This document shows positions 35,269 through 44,817 of a DNA stretch of 64,000 nucleotides, one piece after another (position 1 is the first letter of the stretch; every line of letters starts with the position of its first letter). Below the pieces are notes generated by a model. That model was given only the letters and a program-made list of their open reading frames with translations, made no database searches and was not told the origin of the DNA. The DNA is from GM7GCV1 sp965221105. GTDB lineage: Bacteria; Pseudomonadota; Gammaproteobacteria; Pseudomonadales; GM7GCV1. Position numbers and translations under genes: made by a program. The stretch covers positions 1,860,001-1,924,000 of the forward strand of contig OZ244871.1 in assembly GCA_965221105.1 (NCBI GenBank), in the 5' to 3' direction.

Positions 35269-35355
35269 TGGTGCCCAGGAGAGGACTTGAACCTCCACGA
35301 CCTTGCGGTCACTAGCACCTGAAGCTAGCGCGTCTACCAATTCCGCCACCTGGGC
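35269..35355 (-). tRNA. tRNA-Leu(CAG)
   Basis: The minus strand gives GCCCAGGTGGCGGAATTGG at the 5' end, the anticodon arm CTAGC-TTCAGGT-GCTAG with anticodon CAG, a long variable arm (GACCGCAAGGTC) as expected for Leu, GGTTCAAGTCC in the T arm, and CCTGGGCA plus encoded CCA. Its 3' end matches repeats at 10.7, 12.9 and 15.0 kb, so it or a paralogue is a likely integration target. Confidence 0.95.
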
Positions 35356-35379
35356 AAGCCTGTGAAACGCAGCGCAGTC

Positions 35380-35400
35380 CGCGTCCCGACATGGGACGCG
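35380..35400 (+). other. Perfect 8-bp stem-loop upstream of the B12 operon
   Basis: CGCGTCCC and GGGACGCG pair around GACAT. It lies just beyond the 5' end of the tRNA-Leu gene, between it and the riboswitch promoter. No U-tract follows on the plus strand; it could act on the minus strand as a terminator for transcripts running towards the tRNA, or be structural. Confidence 0.4.
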
Positions 35401-35432
35401 CACTGTACTCAAGCCCCCCAGATGTTGTCAAT

Positions 35433-35461
35433 TTGAATCAGGGTGCTCGTGAGCGTATACT
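35433..35461 (+). promoter_or_regulatory. Sigma-70 promoter of the B12 operon
   Basis: TTGAAT (35433-35438) and TATACT (35456-35461) are separated by 17 bases. The predicted start, about 7 bases on, coincides with the first base-paired part of the cobalamin riboswitch. Confidence 0.65.
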
Positions 35462-35467
35462 GGGTGC

Positions 35468-35640
35468 CTCTGTACAAGGTGCCTGAAACTGCCTTCGCCC
35501 GAAGGCGGTGGATCAGGTTAAACGGGAACTCTGTGAGCCCGCATCGGCACTCCGGGTCGATGCGCGCAATTCCGAGGCTGCCCCCGCAACGGTGAAGAGA
35601 GTGTTCACTCTCCAAGCCCGATACCGGCCATGTACAGTGA
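35468..35640 (+). ncRNA. Cobalamin riboswitch
   Basis: An outer helix pairs CTGTACA (35470) with TGTACAG (35631). Inside are AAACGGGAA, GGCTGCCCCCGCAACGGT and the B12 box GCCCGATACCGGCC (35616-35629). The sequence fits the adenosylcobalamin class that shuts off btuB when coenzyme is plentiful. It lies 175 bases before btuB and probably controls all twelve genes. I could not pick out an intrinsic terminator, so control may be at translation of btuB. Confidence 0.92.
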
Positions 35641-35814
35641 AGGGTTCTGTCATTTCTTTACGGCGGAACACACCCAAGACGAAGCGGAGGGCTTTGTCGC
35701 GGACGGTCATCGCATTCCATGATCTCCCCCAATCCCTCCCTCAGTCGCGACTAACCGAGGCGCCATTCTATTGCTGTGTGGCGCACCAGTACTGCGATAG
35801 TGAGGATTTTTCAA

Positions 35815-37668
35815 ATGAATGTACGTGTCACACTCATGCTACTCTCGCTGGTAGCTGCTCCGCTGGCGGTTTCCGGAGAGAGTCCATACGAAGAGATAGT
35901 TGTGACTTCCAGTCGCGTGCCTCAGCCGCTGCGTGAGGTGGCGACATCTGTCAGTGTCATCACGCGCGATGAACTGGATTTGAAAGGGTACACCAGCATC
36001 GCAGACGTATTGCGCACAGAGGCCTCCATCGGTGTGAGCAACAACGGTGGAGCGGGCAAGCGCACCACTCTGCGAATCCGGGGCGAAGAAGGGTATCGCA
36101 CCCTGGTGATGGTTGATGGTGTGGATCTCGCCGATCCAACCGGCACCCAGATTGGCCCAAATATCGAGCACATTCTGAATACGTTCGATGTGGAACGCAT
36201 TGAAGTGTTGCGCGGCCCCCAAGGGTTTCTGTACGGGGCCGATGCAGGCGGAGTCGTGAACATTATTACCCGGTCAGTGAGGCAGGGTCTGGCCGGCAGA
36301 TTCAGCGCGGAAACCGGTGGTGAAGGTACGCTGAACCTGGGTGCACATATCGCCGCTGGAAACGAAGTGGCCGATATCGCTGTGTCCATTACCGACAATA
36401 CCACGGATGGCTTCAACGCGACCAAGGCAGATGTCATACGCCGGGACGACGACGGTTACGACAACACGACTGTGCATATGAAAGGTGGCTGGACTATTGC
36501 CGAAGATCTGCGCACCACTCTTGTGTACCGTGACATTGACGGTCAAAGCCAGTTCGACGGATGCTTTGGTGGAGGCGACGATTGCCTGGGCTTTACTGAT
36601 CAGAGCGTGGCGAAGCTCGGTATCGAGTATGCCGGTGATCGATCTACCCAGTCATTGTCCTATGCGATTACCGATGTGGAGCGGCGCAACCTCGCGGCCG
36701 GAACCATCAGTTTTAATACCGAGGGTGAAACCCGCGAGCTGGAATATCTCGGCTCCTACGAGGTCAGCCCTGACCAGAAACTCGTGTTTGGCGCAGACTA
36801 CGAGGAAGATGAAATTACGGCATCCGGTCGAGACTCCGAGCGGGACCAAATGGGGCTTTTCGCCGAATATCAATTCAGCAGTGGCGACAACCTGTTTTTG
36901 ACCGCAGGTCTGCGTCATGACGATAACTCCGAATTTGGTACCCATACCAGTTACCGTGTGTCGTCTGCATTTATTCAGGAACTGAGTGCAGACAGCAGTC
37001 TGAAATACCGTGCGACTTATGGAACAGGCTTCCGTGCACCATCGCTTTCAGAGCAGGCCTACAACAACGGTTCCTTTGCTTTCGGCGCTGCGGCCAACCG
37101 TGCACTGTCAGAGGAAACCAGCGCAGGCTTTGATCTGGGCGTGGACTATCGTGCAGCCTCGGGTGCGCTACTTGGGCTTACCTATTTCGACCAGCGTGTT
37201 GAGGATGAGATCTTTTTTGACCTGGCAGCATTTTCAGGCTACCTGCAGGAGTCAGGTGAAATCAGTTCAAGGGGTGTGGAATGTGAGCTGGAATATCCAG
37301 TAACCGCCGCGCTTGTTGTGCATGCCAACTATACCTTCAACGACACTGAATCAGCGACACACTTCACCCGTTCGCGCCGCCCCGAGCACCTCGCCAATCT
37401 GGGGTTCAACTATTCCGCAATGGACGGACGTTTGAGCATGCTGGCGAACCTGCGCCTGTCGCGTGATGCATTCAACGATGTCTTCAGTATCGGGCTCGTC
37501 GAACTGGAGGACTACGAGGTTCTGGATGTGAGTGCAGTATACCGATTTGACGATGGCGTTGAGCTGTTTGGGCGTGTCCAGAACCTGACCGACGAACAGT
37601 ATGAAGAAATCACCGGATTCAATACCCAGAATAGAACAGCCTACATGGGCGTGCGCTACAGTTTCTAG
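35815..37668 (+). CDS. btuB: TonB-dependent vitamin B12 receptor
   Basis: The 617-residue outer-membrane receptor begins MNVRVTLMLLSLVAAPLAVS, a signal peptide, then EEIVVTSSRVP (TonB box-like). The plug domain contains LRIRGEEGYRTLVMVDGVDL and VLRGPQGFLYGADAGGVVNI. The barrel ends in YMGVRYSF with terminal Phe. The start at 35815 has GAGG ten bases upstream; the longer frame from 35776 adds no signal feature. Position behind a B12 riboswitch identifies the substrate. It delivers cobalamin to the periplasm for BtuF. Confidence 0.93.
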   Translation: MNVRVTLMLLSLVAAPLAVSGESPYEEIVVTSSRVPQPLREVATSVSVITRDELDLKGYTSIADVLRTEASIGVSNNGGAGKRTTLRIRGEEGYRTLVMVDGVDLADPTGTQIGPNIEHILNTFDVERIEVLRGPQGFLYGADAGGVVNIITRSVRQGLAGRFSAETGGEGTLNLGAHIAAGNEVADIAVSITDNTTDGFNATKADVIRRDDDGYDNTTVHMKGGWTIAEDLRTTLVYRDIDGQSQFDGCFGGGDDCLGFTDQSVAKLGIEYAGDRSTQSLSYAITDVERRNLAAGTISFNTEGETRELEYLGSYEVSPDQKLVFGADYEEDEITASGRDSERDQMGLFAEYQFSSGDNLFLTAGLRHDDNSEFGTHTSYRVSSAFIQELSADSSLKYRATYGTGFRAPSLSEQAYNNGSFAFGAAANRALSEETSAGFDLGVDYRAASGALLGLTYFDQRVEDEIFFDLAAFSGYLQESGEISSRGVECELEYPVTAALVVHANYTFNDTESATHFTRSRRPEHLANLGFNYSAMDGRLSMLANLRLSRDAFNDVFSIGLVELEDYEVLDVSAVYRFDDGVELFGRVQNLTDEQYEEITGFNTQNRTAYMGVRYSF

Positions 37669-37729
37669 ATCCCGATAGGGATGCCCATACCAAGACAGGG
37701 CGTGGACAGCCAGACCAGGTACTCCGAAG

Positions 37730-38332
37730 ATGAATGACACAAACGAAAAGCACAAAAAGGCCATGCAAAAACAGAAGGCCAGGGTGGATAAGCGTATCGA
37801 ACAGGCCTCCATTGAACGGGGCGTCCTGATTCTGTTGACTGGCAATGGCAAGGGCAAGAGCAGTTCTGCCTTCGGAATGGTGATGCGTGCCCTGGGCTAT
37901 GATCACAAGGTCGGCGTTGTGCAGTTTATCAAAGGCGCACAGCTCTCGGGTGAGGAACTGTACCTGCGTGATCGATGCCCCCAGGTTGAGTTCCACCAGA
38001 TGGGTACGGGCTTTACCTGGAATACCCAGGACCGCACTGCTGACATTGAAGCGGCAGAAAAAACCTGGGCCAGGGTAGAACCCATGCTCGGGGACAGCAG
38101 CTTCAACCTGGTTATTCTGGATGAGCTGACCTACATGCTTGCCTACAAATATCTGGATGAAGAGATGGTACTGGGTGCCATCCGAAACCGCCCGCCCGAA
38201 CAAAGTGTTGTGGTGACCGGCCGCGGGGGTGGCAGTGCATTACAGGAACTGGCAGACACGGTTTCGGAAATTAAGGAGATGAAACACGCTTTCAAAGCAG
38301 GTATCGCTGCCCGCCGCGGTGTCGACTACTGA
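37730..38332 (+). CDS. cobO: Cob(I)yrinic acid a,c-diamide adenosyltransferase
   Basis: The 200-residue CobA/BtuR-type enzyme attaches the adenosyl group to cobalt. It has the P-loop GNGKGKSSSAFGMVMRALGY, NLVILDELTYMLAYKYLDEE, and VVVTGRGGG. CobO-type enzymes bind ATP in an unusual orientation. Its stop is 143 bases before the next start; no terminator intervenes. Confidence 0.95.
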   Translation: MNDTNEKHKKAMQKQKARVDKRIEQASIERGVLILLTGNGKGKSSSAFGMVMRALGYDHKVGVVQFIKGAQLSGEELYLRDRCPQVEFHQMGTGFTWNTQDRTADIEAAEKTWARVEPMLGDSSFNLVILDELTYMLAYKYLDEEMVLGAIRNRPPEQSVVVTGRGGGSALQELADTVSEIKEMKHAFKAGIAARRGVDY

Positions 38333-38475
38333 TGATCCTGGTGCATACTCGAGCCGGGAATGAAGATTCTGTGTCAGGTTCGAGGTGCAGCAGTGTGCAC
38401 AGAAGCGGCCTGCAGCAGCAGTTGACGTACCTGAGTACAGATGCGCCGAACATATTGGCGGAAAAGACCAGTCGT

Positions 38476-39978
38476 ATGAGTACAACCCTGATGATCCAGG
38501 GGACCACCTCGGATGCCGGGAAGACCACCCTGGTGGCCGGGTTGTGCCGGGTCTTCGCACGGCGGGGTATGCAGGTTGTCCCCTTTAAGCCACAAAACAT
38601 GGCACTTAACAGTGCAGTTACCGAAGACGGTGGTGAGATAGGTCGGTCCCAGGCACTGCAGGCACTGGCCAGCGGTGTTCAGCCGCATACAGACATGAAC
38701 CCCATTCTGCTGAAACCCAATTCTGACACGGGCGCCCAGGTGATCATCCAGGGTCAGGCGCGCACCAATATGGAAGCACGCGCCTACCAGGAGTTTAAGA
38801 GCAAGGCGCTGGATTATGTCCTGCAGTCATACCGGCGCCTGTGTCACCGCGCAGAACTGGTGTTGGTAGAGGGCGCGGGTAGTCCCGCCGAGATCAATCT
38901 GCGAGAGAATGATGTCGCCAACATGGGGTTTGCCGAGGCCGTTGACTGCCCGGTCATATTGGTGGCCGACATTGACCGTGGCGGCGTGTTCGCCCATCTG
39001 GTTGGTACACTTGCACTGCTTTCCCCATCTGAGCAGGATCGTGTGGCAGGTTTTGTAATCAACCGCTTCCGCGGCGATATCGCGTTGCTGGAAGAGGGGC
39101 TGCACTGGCTGGAGAGCAGAACAGACAAGCCAGTGCTTGCTGTGTTGCCGTACCTCACCAATTTAAGGCTGGATCAGGAAGACGCCATCGATGCCCGGCA
39201 AAGTCCTGCAGAGCCCGGCGGGCTGGCAATAAAAGTCCCTGTATTCCCCCGGATCAGCAACCATACTGACTATGACGCACTGCGTATGCACCCCCAGGTT
39301 GATCTTACTTTTGTGGGTGAGGGTGAATCTCTGGCTGGTGCAGACATGGTCATTTTGCCGGGCAGCAAATCCGTGCGTGCTGACCTCGCCTGGTTCAAGA
39401 AGCAGGGCTTTACTGAACAGATCAAGCGCCATCTGCGATACGGTGGCAAGCTTTTGGGCATTTGTGGCGGCTTCCAGATGCTTGGTCAACAGGTCTGCGA
39501 TCCGCACGGCATTGAAGGGCCCGCTGGCGCTGAATCTGGCCTTAATGTACTGGACATGCAGACCCGACTTGCTCCAGGCAAGAAACTCGAATTGGTTGAA
39601 GGCACTCTGTGCATTGGTGTCGGAGCTGCCGTGAAGGGTTACGAAATACACTGTGGTTCCAGCCAGGGTTCGGCCCTCGATCGCCCCTTCATCCAGTTTG
39701 AATGCGGGCCGGAAGGTGCACTGAGCGCAGATGGGTTGATTGCCGGAACCTATGTGCACGGGCTGTTCGATTGTCCAGATGCTCTGGGTGGCGTACTGGA
39801 GTGGGCCGGCCTGAAACAGGCAAAAAAAATAGACCGGGCTCAGGTTAGAGAGGCAGAGCTTGATCGTCTTGCCGATGCTATCGAGCAGCACATGGACTGG
39901 CAGAAGTTTGTGGCAGCGGCCGGATTTCGTGCCAACCTGCAGCCGGGCGGCATGACGCAGGATGGAGTCGCGTCTTGA
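38476..39978 (+). CDS. cbiP: Cobyric acid synthase
   Basis: The 500-residue CobQ/CbiP enzyme amidates the corrin side chains b, d, e and g with glutamine and ATP. The dethiobiotin-synthetase-like domain starts MSTTLMIQGTTSDAGKTTLV (P-loop); NPILLKPNSDTGAQVIIQG and VEGAGSPAEINL follow. The class I amidotransferase domain has LLGICGGFQMLG with the nucleophile Cys and the His in GTYVHGLFD. The frame is open from 38332, but the conserved start is 38476. Its TGA overlaps the next start. Confidence 0.96.
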   Translation: MSTTLMIQGTTSDAGKTTLVAGLCRVFARRGMQVVPFKPQNMALNSAVTEDGGEIGRSQALQALASGVQPHTDMNPILLKPNSDTGAQVIIQGQARTNMEARAYQEFKSKALDYVLQSYRRLCHRAELVLVEGAGSPAEINLRENDVANMGFAEAVDCPVILVADIDRGGVFAHLVGTLALLSPSEQDRVAGFVINRFRGDIALLEEGLHWLESRTDKPVLAVLPYLTNLRLDQEDAIDARQSPAEPGGLAIKVPVFPRISNHTDYDALRMHPQVDLTFVGEGESLAGADMVILPGSKSVRADLAWFKKQGFTEQIKRHLRYGGKLLGICGGFQMLGQQVCDPHGIEGPAGAESGLNVLDMQTRLAPGKKLELVEGTLCIGVGAAVKGYEIHCGSSQGSALDRPFIQFECGPEGALSADGLIAGTYVHGLFDCPDALGGVLEWAGLKQAKKIDRAQVREAELDRLADAIEQHMDWQKFVAAAGFRANLQPGGMTQDGVAS

Positions 39979-41000
39979 GATTACTCAATGGGAGCCAGTT
40001 CTGCCTGCTTCTGGCCCTGGTGCTTTTGCCAGCTTTTTCCCTCGCCTTGCTGGTGGGCTCCACGACGATGTCGCCCTGGGTGCTGATTCAGCCGGCAGCC
40101 GAGCTACAGGACAGGTTGATCCTCCGTGAACTGCGTGCTCCACGGGCATTACTGTCGGGACTAGTGGGTGCTGTTCTGGCGATATCGGGCGCCGTACTGC
40201 AGGGGCTGTTTCGCAATCCACTGGCTGACCCCAGCCTGATTGGTGTCACCGCCGGTGCCTCTGCCGGCGCCAGTGTCAGTATTCTGCTGGGGGGATATGT
40301 GAGTGCCAGTCTCGGAACATGGATGTCGGTGTCTGCACTCAGCGGCTTGTCCATAGTAACCCTTGGTGCCTTTCTTGGCGGCATGGGCGCGGTTATGCTC
40401 GTCTATCGGCTCTCCACAAGCGCGGTTCACGGGACTTCAGTAACCACCATGCTGCTGGTCGGTATTGCCGTCAGCGCCCTGGCTGCAGCCTTAAACAATT
40501 TCATGAATTTTCTTGCTGATAACGAAATGCTGAGGCGCATGAATCTCTGGCAGATGGGCAATCTGGATATGGCCAACTGGAACCGCGTACACATATGTCT
40601 GGCCATGGCGGCGCTTTTTACGCTGCTGTTGAGAGGCCAGTCAGGTGCCTTGAACACCCTGCTGTTGGGCGAATCAGAAGCACGCCATCTGGGAGTGGAT
40701 GTAGAGCACATGAAACGGCGGCTGATACTCGTAACGGCACTGGGGGTAGGTGTGGCAACAGCGCTGGCGGGCACCATTGCGTTTGTTGGCCTGATTGTGC
40801 CGCACCTGGTGCGATTGATTTCAGGGCCCGATCATCGCACCTTGCTGCTGGCATCCGGTCTTATGGGGGCCATCCTGCTGATGTTGGCGGATCTGCTCGC
40901 GCGCCTTATTCTGTCTCCGGCTGAGCTGCCTGTGGGGATTATTACGGCATTTCTCGGCGTGCCCTTCTTTATCTATCTGCTCAGGCACCATTATGGCTAG
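39975..41000 (+). CDS. btuC: Cobalamin ABC transporter permease
   Basis: The 341-residue FecCD-family permease has about ten membrane helices. RELRAPRALLSGLVGAVLAI, NPLADPSLIGVTAGASAGAS and LAGTIAFVGLIVPHLVRLIS are family signatures; the last is the contact with the ATPase. The TTG start overlaps cbiP by four bases. It forms the inner-membrane channel with BtuD and receives cobalamin from BtuF. Confidence 0.93.
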   Translation: MRLLNGSQFCLLLALVLLPAFSLALLVGSTTMSPWVLIQPAAELQDRLILRELRAPRALLSGLVGAVLAISGAVLQGLFRNPLADPSLIGVTAGASAGASVSILLGGYVSASLGTWMSVSALSGLSIVTLGAFLGGMGAVMLVYRLSTSAVHGTSVTTMLLVGIAVSALAAALNNFMNFLADNEMLRRMNLWQMGNLDMANWNRVHICLAMAALFTLLLRGQSGALNTLLLGESEARHLGVDVEHMKRRLILVTALGVGVATALAGTIAFVGLIVPHLVRLISGPDHRTLLLASGLMGAILLMLADLLARLILSPAELPVGIITAFLGVPFFIYLLRHHYG

Positions 41001-41796
41001 ACCGGTACTTGAGCTTGAATCACTCGGCGTTGAAATAGATTCGGTTCCGTTGTTGAGAGATGTTTCCCTGAAGATGAACGAAGGTGAGGTTCTGGCGGTG
41101 ATCGGGCCCAATGGTGCCGGAAAGAGCACGCTGGTTCGTGCGATGTGCGGCGAGCAGCCGCTGAGCTCCGGGCACGTCAGGTTTGGAGGATGTCCTGTTC
41201 AGCATTGGGACGCTCGCGCACGTGCACGGCATCTGGCCGTATTACCGCAGCGCTCGTACTTGAACTTCCCCTTTACCAGCGCCGAGGTTGTGGCGCTTGC
41301 ACGAACGCCGCACAGCACTGGTGCCCACAAGGATGCACACCTTGTTGCTGAAGTGCTTGAATATCTGGATGCAGCTCATCTGGCACATCGACTCTATACC
41401 CAGCTCTCCGGTGGTGAGCAGCAGCGCATCCAGTTCGCACGTGTATTGACGCAGATTTGGCATCCGGGCGACAACAAACGCCTGCTGCTGCTGGATGAAC
41501 CTTCGGCCTATTTTGATCTGGCGCACCAACAGTTACTGGTAAAAGTTGTACATCAAATGGCAGCGAGAGGGGTGGGCATTGTTCTGGTGCTGCACGATCT
41601 CAATCTGGCGATCAGCTGTGCGGATCGAATCGCGGTACTCTGTTGTGGTGAGCTGCGTGCGTTGGGGCCTGTTCACCAGGTGCTGACGGAAGCTCTGATT
41701 CGCGATGTTTTCGGTATAGAAACTCAGGTAGCTTCTGATCATCTGAGCGGTCTGCCCTACGTTCGTTTGCTCGTTCCCGGTGAGCTGGAGAAATAG
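40993..41796 (+). CDS. btuD: Cobalamin ABC transporter ATPase
   Basis: The 267-residue ATPase has Walker A GPNGAGKSTLVRAM, signature LSGGEQQRIQFARVL, Walker B LLLLDEPSAYFD and the switch His in LVLHDLNLA. Its start overlaps btuC by eight bases. Its closest type is the haem/cobalamin/siderophore group; context gives the substrate. Confidence 0.93.
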   Translation: MARPVLELESLGVEIDSVPLLRDVSLKMNEGEVLAVIGPNGAGKSTLVRAMCGEQPLSSGHVRFGGCPVQHWDARARARHLAVLPQRSYLNFPFTSAEVVALARTPHSTGAHKDAHLVAEVLEYLDAAHLAHRLYTQLSGGEQQRIQFARVLTQIWHPGDNKRLLLLDEPSAYFDLAHQQLLVKVVHQMAARGVGIVLVLHDLNLAISCADRIAVLCCGELRALGPVHQVLTEALIRDVFGIETQVASDHLSGLPYVRLLVPGELEK

Positions 41797-41798
41797 TC

Positions 41799-42332
41799 TT
41801 GCCTCTGGAAGTTCAGCTCTTTTTAGGTGGTGCCCGTTCGGGGAAAACCCGTCTGGCAGAGGCATGCGCAGCCCAGACTGTTTTGGAGCCGGTCTACCTG
41901 GCGACGGCAACCGCCGCTGACACCGATATGCAGGAGAGAATTGCCCGGCATCGCAGAGAACGTGAGCACGCCGATCTGGCATGGTCGACTGTCGAAGAAC
42001 CATTGGAACTTGGCGCGGCGATCAAACACTATGCCCGTGCAGGTCGCTGCCTGGTTGTGGACTGTCTGACCCTCTGGTTGAGTAATTGCCTGCACCAGAA
42101 ATGCTGGCCTCAGCAAAGGGTGGCATTTGTACGGGCACTGGAGGCGGCCCAGGGAGGCCATGGCAGGGGCAGCATTCTGCTGGTCAGTAACGAAACCGGT
42201 CTCGGAGTGGTGCCTCTGGGTGCACTGACCAGGGAATTCGTCGATCAGAGTGGGTTCCTGCATCAGGAAATTGCGGGCATCGCCGACAGGGTCACACTGG
42301 TTGTGGCTGGACTGCCAGTTCAGATCAAGTAG
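41799..42332 (+). CDS. cobU: Adenosylcobinamide kinase / guanylyltransferase
   Basis: The 177-residue CobU has FLGGARSGKTRLAEACAAQT as P-loop, ATAAADTDMQERIARHRRER with the family Arg/His stretch, LVVDCLTLWLSNCL, and LVSNETGLGVVPLG. It phosphorylates adenosylcobinamide and adds GMP, making AdoCbi-GDP for CobS. The start is TTG, two bases after the btuD stop. Confidence 0.95.
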   Translation: MPLEVQLFLGGARSGKTRLAEACAAQTVLEPVYLATATAADTDMQERIARHRREREHADLAWSTVEEPLELGAAIKHYARAGRCLVVDCLTLWLSNCLHQKCWPQQRVAFVRALEAAQGGHGRGSILLVSNETGLGVVPLGALTREFVDQSGFLHQEIAGIADRVTLVVAGLPVQIK

Positions 42333-42346
42333 GGGCCAGCTGTTCC

Positions 42347-43381
42347 ATGTTTGATATTCAGGCCCCGATCGCAGCCCGCTCGAAAGAGGCTGAACTCAAA
42401 GCAAAAGCTCGTCAGGACCAGCTGACCAAACCGCCTGGATCGCTTGGCTTTCTCGAAGAAATTGCGATTCGCTTTGCCGGTTGGCAGGGTACTGCGTCTC
42501 CCCAGCTGGAACGCGTCAGCCTGCGGATTTTCGCTGCAGACCACGGTGTGTGTGCCCGGGGTATCTCCGCGTTTCCACAGGAAGTTACCCGTCAGATGAT
42601 CTCCAACTTTTGCTCCGGGGGCGCAGCAATCAGCGTTTTGAGCCGGGAACAGGGTTTTGATTTTGCAGTCTGGAATATGGGTACTGTCGAGCCCATGCCT
42701 GATCTGCCTGGCCTGCTCAACCTGCAGATCGCTCCGGGAACCCGGGATGTCTGTCAGCACGAGGCCATGACTGGAGAGCAACTGACTGCCTGCTTGCACG
42801 CGGGCTGGGATTCTGTGCCCGAGGACGCGGAGCTGTTTATCGGCGGAGAAATGGGCATTGGCAATACAACATCGGCCGCGGCTCTGATGGCAGCCCTGTA
42901 TGGGCTCGGTGGTGCCGATGTTGCTGGTGCTGGTACGGGTTTGGATGCTGAGGGCGTGCAACACAAGGCCATTACGATTGATACAGCGCTTGCCAGGCAC
43001 TGTGATTCAGACACTGCTCCAGGTGATCTGCTCCAGCGACTGGGAGGATTGGAAATAGCTGCTCTGGCAGGTGCCTATCTCGGAGCAGCACACAAGGGCG
43101 TTCCTTCTCTGGTCGATGGTTTTATCAGCAGTGTGGCCCTGGCCTATGCATCTGCACTGAATCCCGCAGTACTGGACTGGGTACTTTTTTCGCACTGCTC
43201 CGCCGAGCAGGCACATCGGATGCTGCTTGAAAAGCTGGAGGGGCGGGCGTTTTTGAATCTGGATATGCGTTTGGGAGAGGCGAGTGGTGCCTCTGTGGCT
43301 GTACCTCTGATAAGGCTGGCCTTGGCGCTGCACTCGGGCATGGCGACATTCGCTGAGGCTGGGGTGAGTCAGGGTCAATGA
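42347..43381 (+). CDS. cobT: Nicotinate-nucleotide:dimethylbenzimidazole phosphoribosyltransferase
   Basis: The 344-residue CobT activates the lower ligand base to alpha-ribazole phosphate. Family marks are TKPPGSLGFLEEIAIRFAGW, FAADHGVCARGISAFPQEVT, GGEMGIGNTTSAAALMAALY and the catalytic Glu near the C-terminal VDGFISSVALAYA region. It overlaps cobC by four bases. Confidence 0.95.
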   Translation: MFDIQAPIAARSKEAELKAKARQDQLTKPPGSLGFLEEIAIRFAGWQGTASPQLERVSLRIFAADHGVCARGISAFPQEVTRQMISNFCSGGAAISVLSREQGFDFAVWNMGTVEPMPDLPGLLNLQIAPGTRDVCQHEAMTGEQLTACLHAGWDSVPEDAELFIGGEMGIGNTTSAAALMAALYGLGGADVAGAGTGLDAEGVQHKAITIDTALARHCDSDTAPGDLLQRLGGLEIAALAGAYLGAAHKGVPSLVDGFISSVALAYASALNPAVLDWVLFSHCSAEQAHRMLLEKLEGRAFLNLDMRLGEASGASVAVPLIRLALALHSGMATFAEAGVSQGQ

Positions 43382-43995
43382 ACACGGAAATTCCCACCCG
43401 GATTGATGTGCTGCGCCACGGTGAATGCGAGGGAGGGAAGATTTTCCGGGGAACAACCGATGTTGCATTGAGCAAGCACGGCTGGCAACAAATGCACGCT
43501 GCTGTTTCCGGGATCGAGTGGGACCAGATCATATGCTCTCCGCTGGCCCGTTGTCGGGATTTCTCCGAGCATCTGGGACAGCGACGTGGCACACCGGTGC
43601 ATGTTGAAAGCGCTTGGCGGGAATTTGATTTTGGCAGTTGGGAAGGGCGCCCGTGCAGGGCAGTGTGGGAGGAGCAGCCCGAGGTGTTCAGGCAGTTTTG
43701 TGCCGATCCCTCGACCTGCACTCCAGAGGGCGGCGAACCCTACACTGAAGTACAACAGCGTGTAGCACACGCCTGGCGGAGCCTTGCTGCTGCACACGCA
43801 GGAAAACGCGTATTGGTGGTGACCCACGGTGGGATTTGCCGGGCGCTGTATCTCCACCTCATGGCCTTGCCCGGCGCTGAGTTTTCCCGCCTTGAAGTTC
43901 CCTACGCCTGCCTGTCGAGGTGGGTATGTTATCCGGGCGTATCTGCGGATAAGCCAGCATTGCAATTTCATAACATTCGCAGGAATCCAGAGTAA
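43378..43995 (+). CDS. cobC: Alpha-ribazole-5'-phosphate phosphatase
   Basis: The 205-residue histidine phosphatase has IDVLRHGECEGGKIFRGTTD (catalytic RHG), REFDFGSWEGRP (the E-x-D-F-G-x-W-E signature) and VLVVTHGGICRAL (second His). It removes phosphate from alpha-ribazole phosphate or cobalamin phosphate. The name follows Salmonella usage. Confidence 0.9.
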   Translation: MNTEIPTRIDVLRHGECEGGKIFRGTTDVALSKHGWQQMHAAVSGIEWDQIICSPLARCRDFSEHLGQRRGTPVHVESAWREFDFGSWEGRPCRAVWEEQPEVFRQFCADPSTCTPEGGEPYTEVQQRVAHAWRSLAAAHAGKRVLVVTHGGICRALYLHLMALPGAEFSRLEVPYACLSRWVCYPGVSADKPALQFHNIRRNPE

Positions 43996-44001
43996 TTGAG
44001 C

Positions 44002-44817
44002 ATGAGGGTGCAGCGGCTGCTTTTCGAATGGCAGAGCTTTATTTCCGCGCTCGGACTGCTGAGCCGCATCCCTGTGCAGAATGCGCTTTGTGTCGGTGAG
44101 ATTGAGTCCAGGCACAGGGCGCGTGCCCAGGTGTGGTACCCCTGGGTGGGGCTGGTACTTGGCGGGATCTTGGCATCCTGTGCCTGGTTGCTGCCGGACC
44201 ATTGGGTAGATTTGGTCAGTGCCGCGTTCCTGCTGGTATTCTGGATACTGTTGACTGGTGCCTTGCACCTTGACGGTCTTGCGGATAGTGCCGATGCCTG
44301 GATCGGTGGAATGGGGGACTCTCGGCGCACCCTGCGAATTATGAAAGACCCGAATGCGGGCCCGGCGGGTGTTACCGCGCTGGTTGGGACGCTGCTGTTA
44401 AAGCTGGCGCTGATCGTTCAGTTGCTGCAGTGTTCCGACTGGTTCGGCCTGATGCTGGTGACCATTCTGGCCCGCGCTTGGCTGCTGCCATTACTGGGTA
44501 CCACGGAATATGCGCGTGCTCCGGATCCGGATACCCAAAGCCCCAGCGCGGCGAGCGATCTTGCACATACCTTTCCTGTCACTGCTGCCGTACTCAGTTT
44601 TTCGGCCATCCAACTGATTGCCTGTGCCCTGAGTCTGGCTAGTTCAGTTGGTCTTTCAGGCTGGCTGCTGTGTAACCTGTGTGCACTTTCCATGTATTGG
44701 GCGCTGCGCCGCGCCATGGTTATCCGATTAGGTGGATATACCGGAGATCTGCTCGGCGCATTTATTGAATTACAGGAGCTTGCTGTATTGTCGGCTCTGG
44801 TATTTTTCCCATGTTGA
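44002..44817 (+). CDS. cobS: Adenosylcobinamide-GDP ribazoletransferase (cobalamin synthase)
   Basis: The integral membrane protein of 271 residues joins AdoCbi-GDP with alpha-ribazole. LSRIPVQNAL near the start, WYPWVGLVLGGILA, LHLDGLADSADAWIGGMGDS with the acidic motif, MKDPNAGPAGVTALV and IRLGGYTGDLLGAFIELQEL are all present. An in-frame TTG at 43996 just after cobC is an alternative start. Confidence 0.95.
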   Translation: MRVQRLLFEWQSFISALGLLSRIPVQNALCVGEIESRHRARAQVWYPWVGLVLGGILASCAWLLPDHWVDLVSAAFLLVFWILLTGALHLDGLADSADAWIGGMGDSRRTLRIMKDPNAGPAGVTALVGTLLLKLALIVQLLQCSDWFGLMLVTILARAWLLPLLGTTEYARAPDPDTQSPSAASDLAHTFPVTAAVLSFSAIQLIACALSLASSVGLSGWLLCNLCALSMYWALRRAMVIRLGGYTGDLLGAFIELQELAVLSALVFFPC

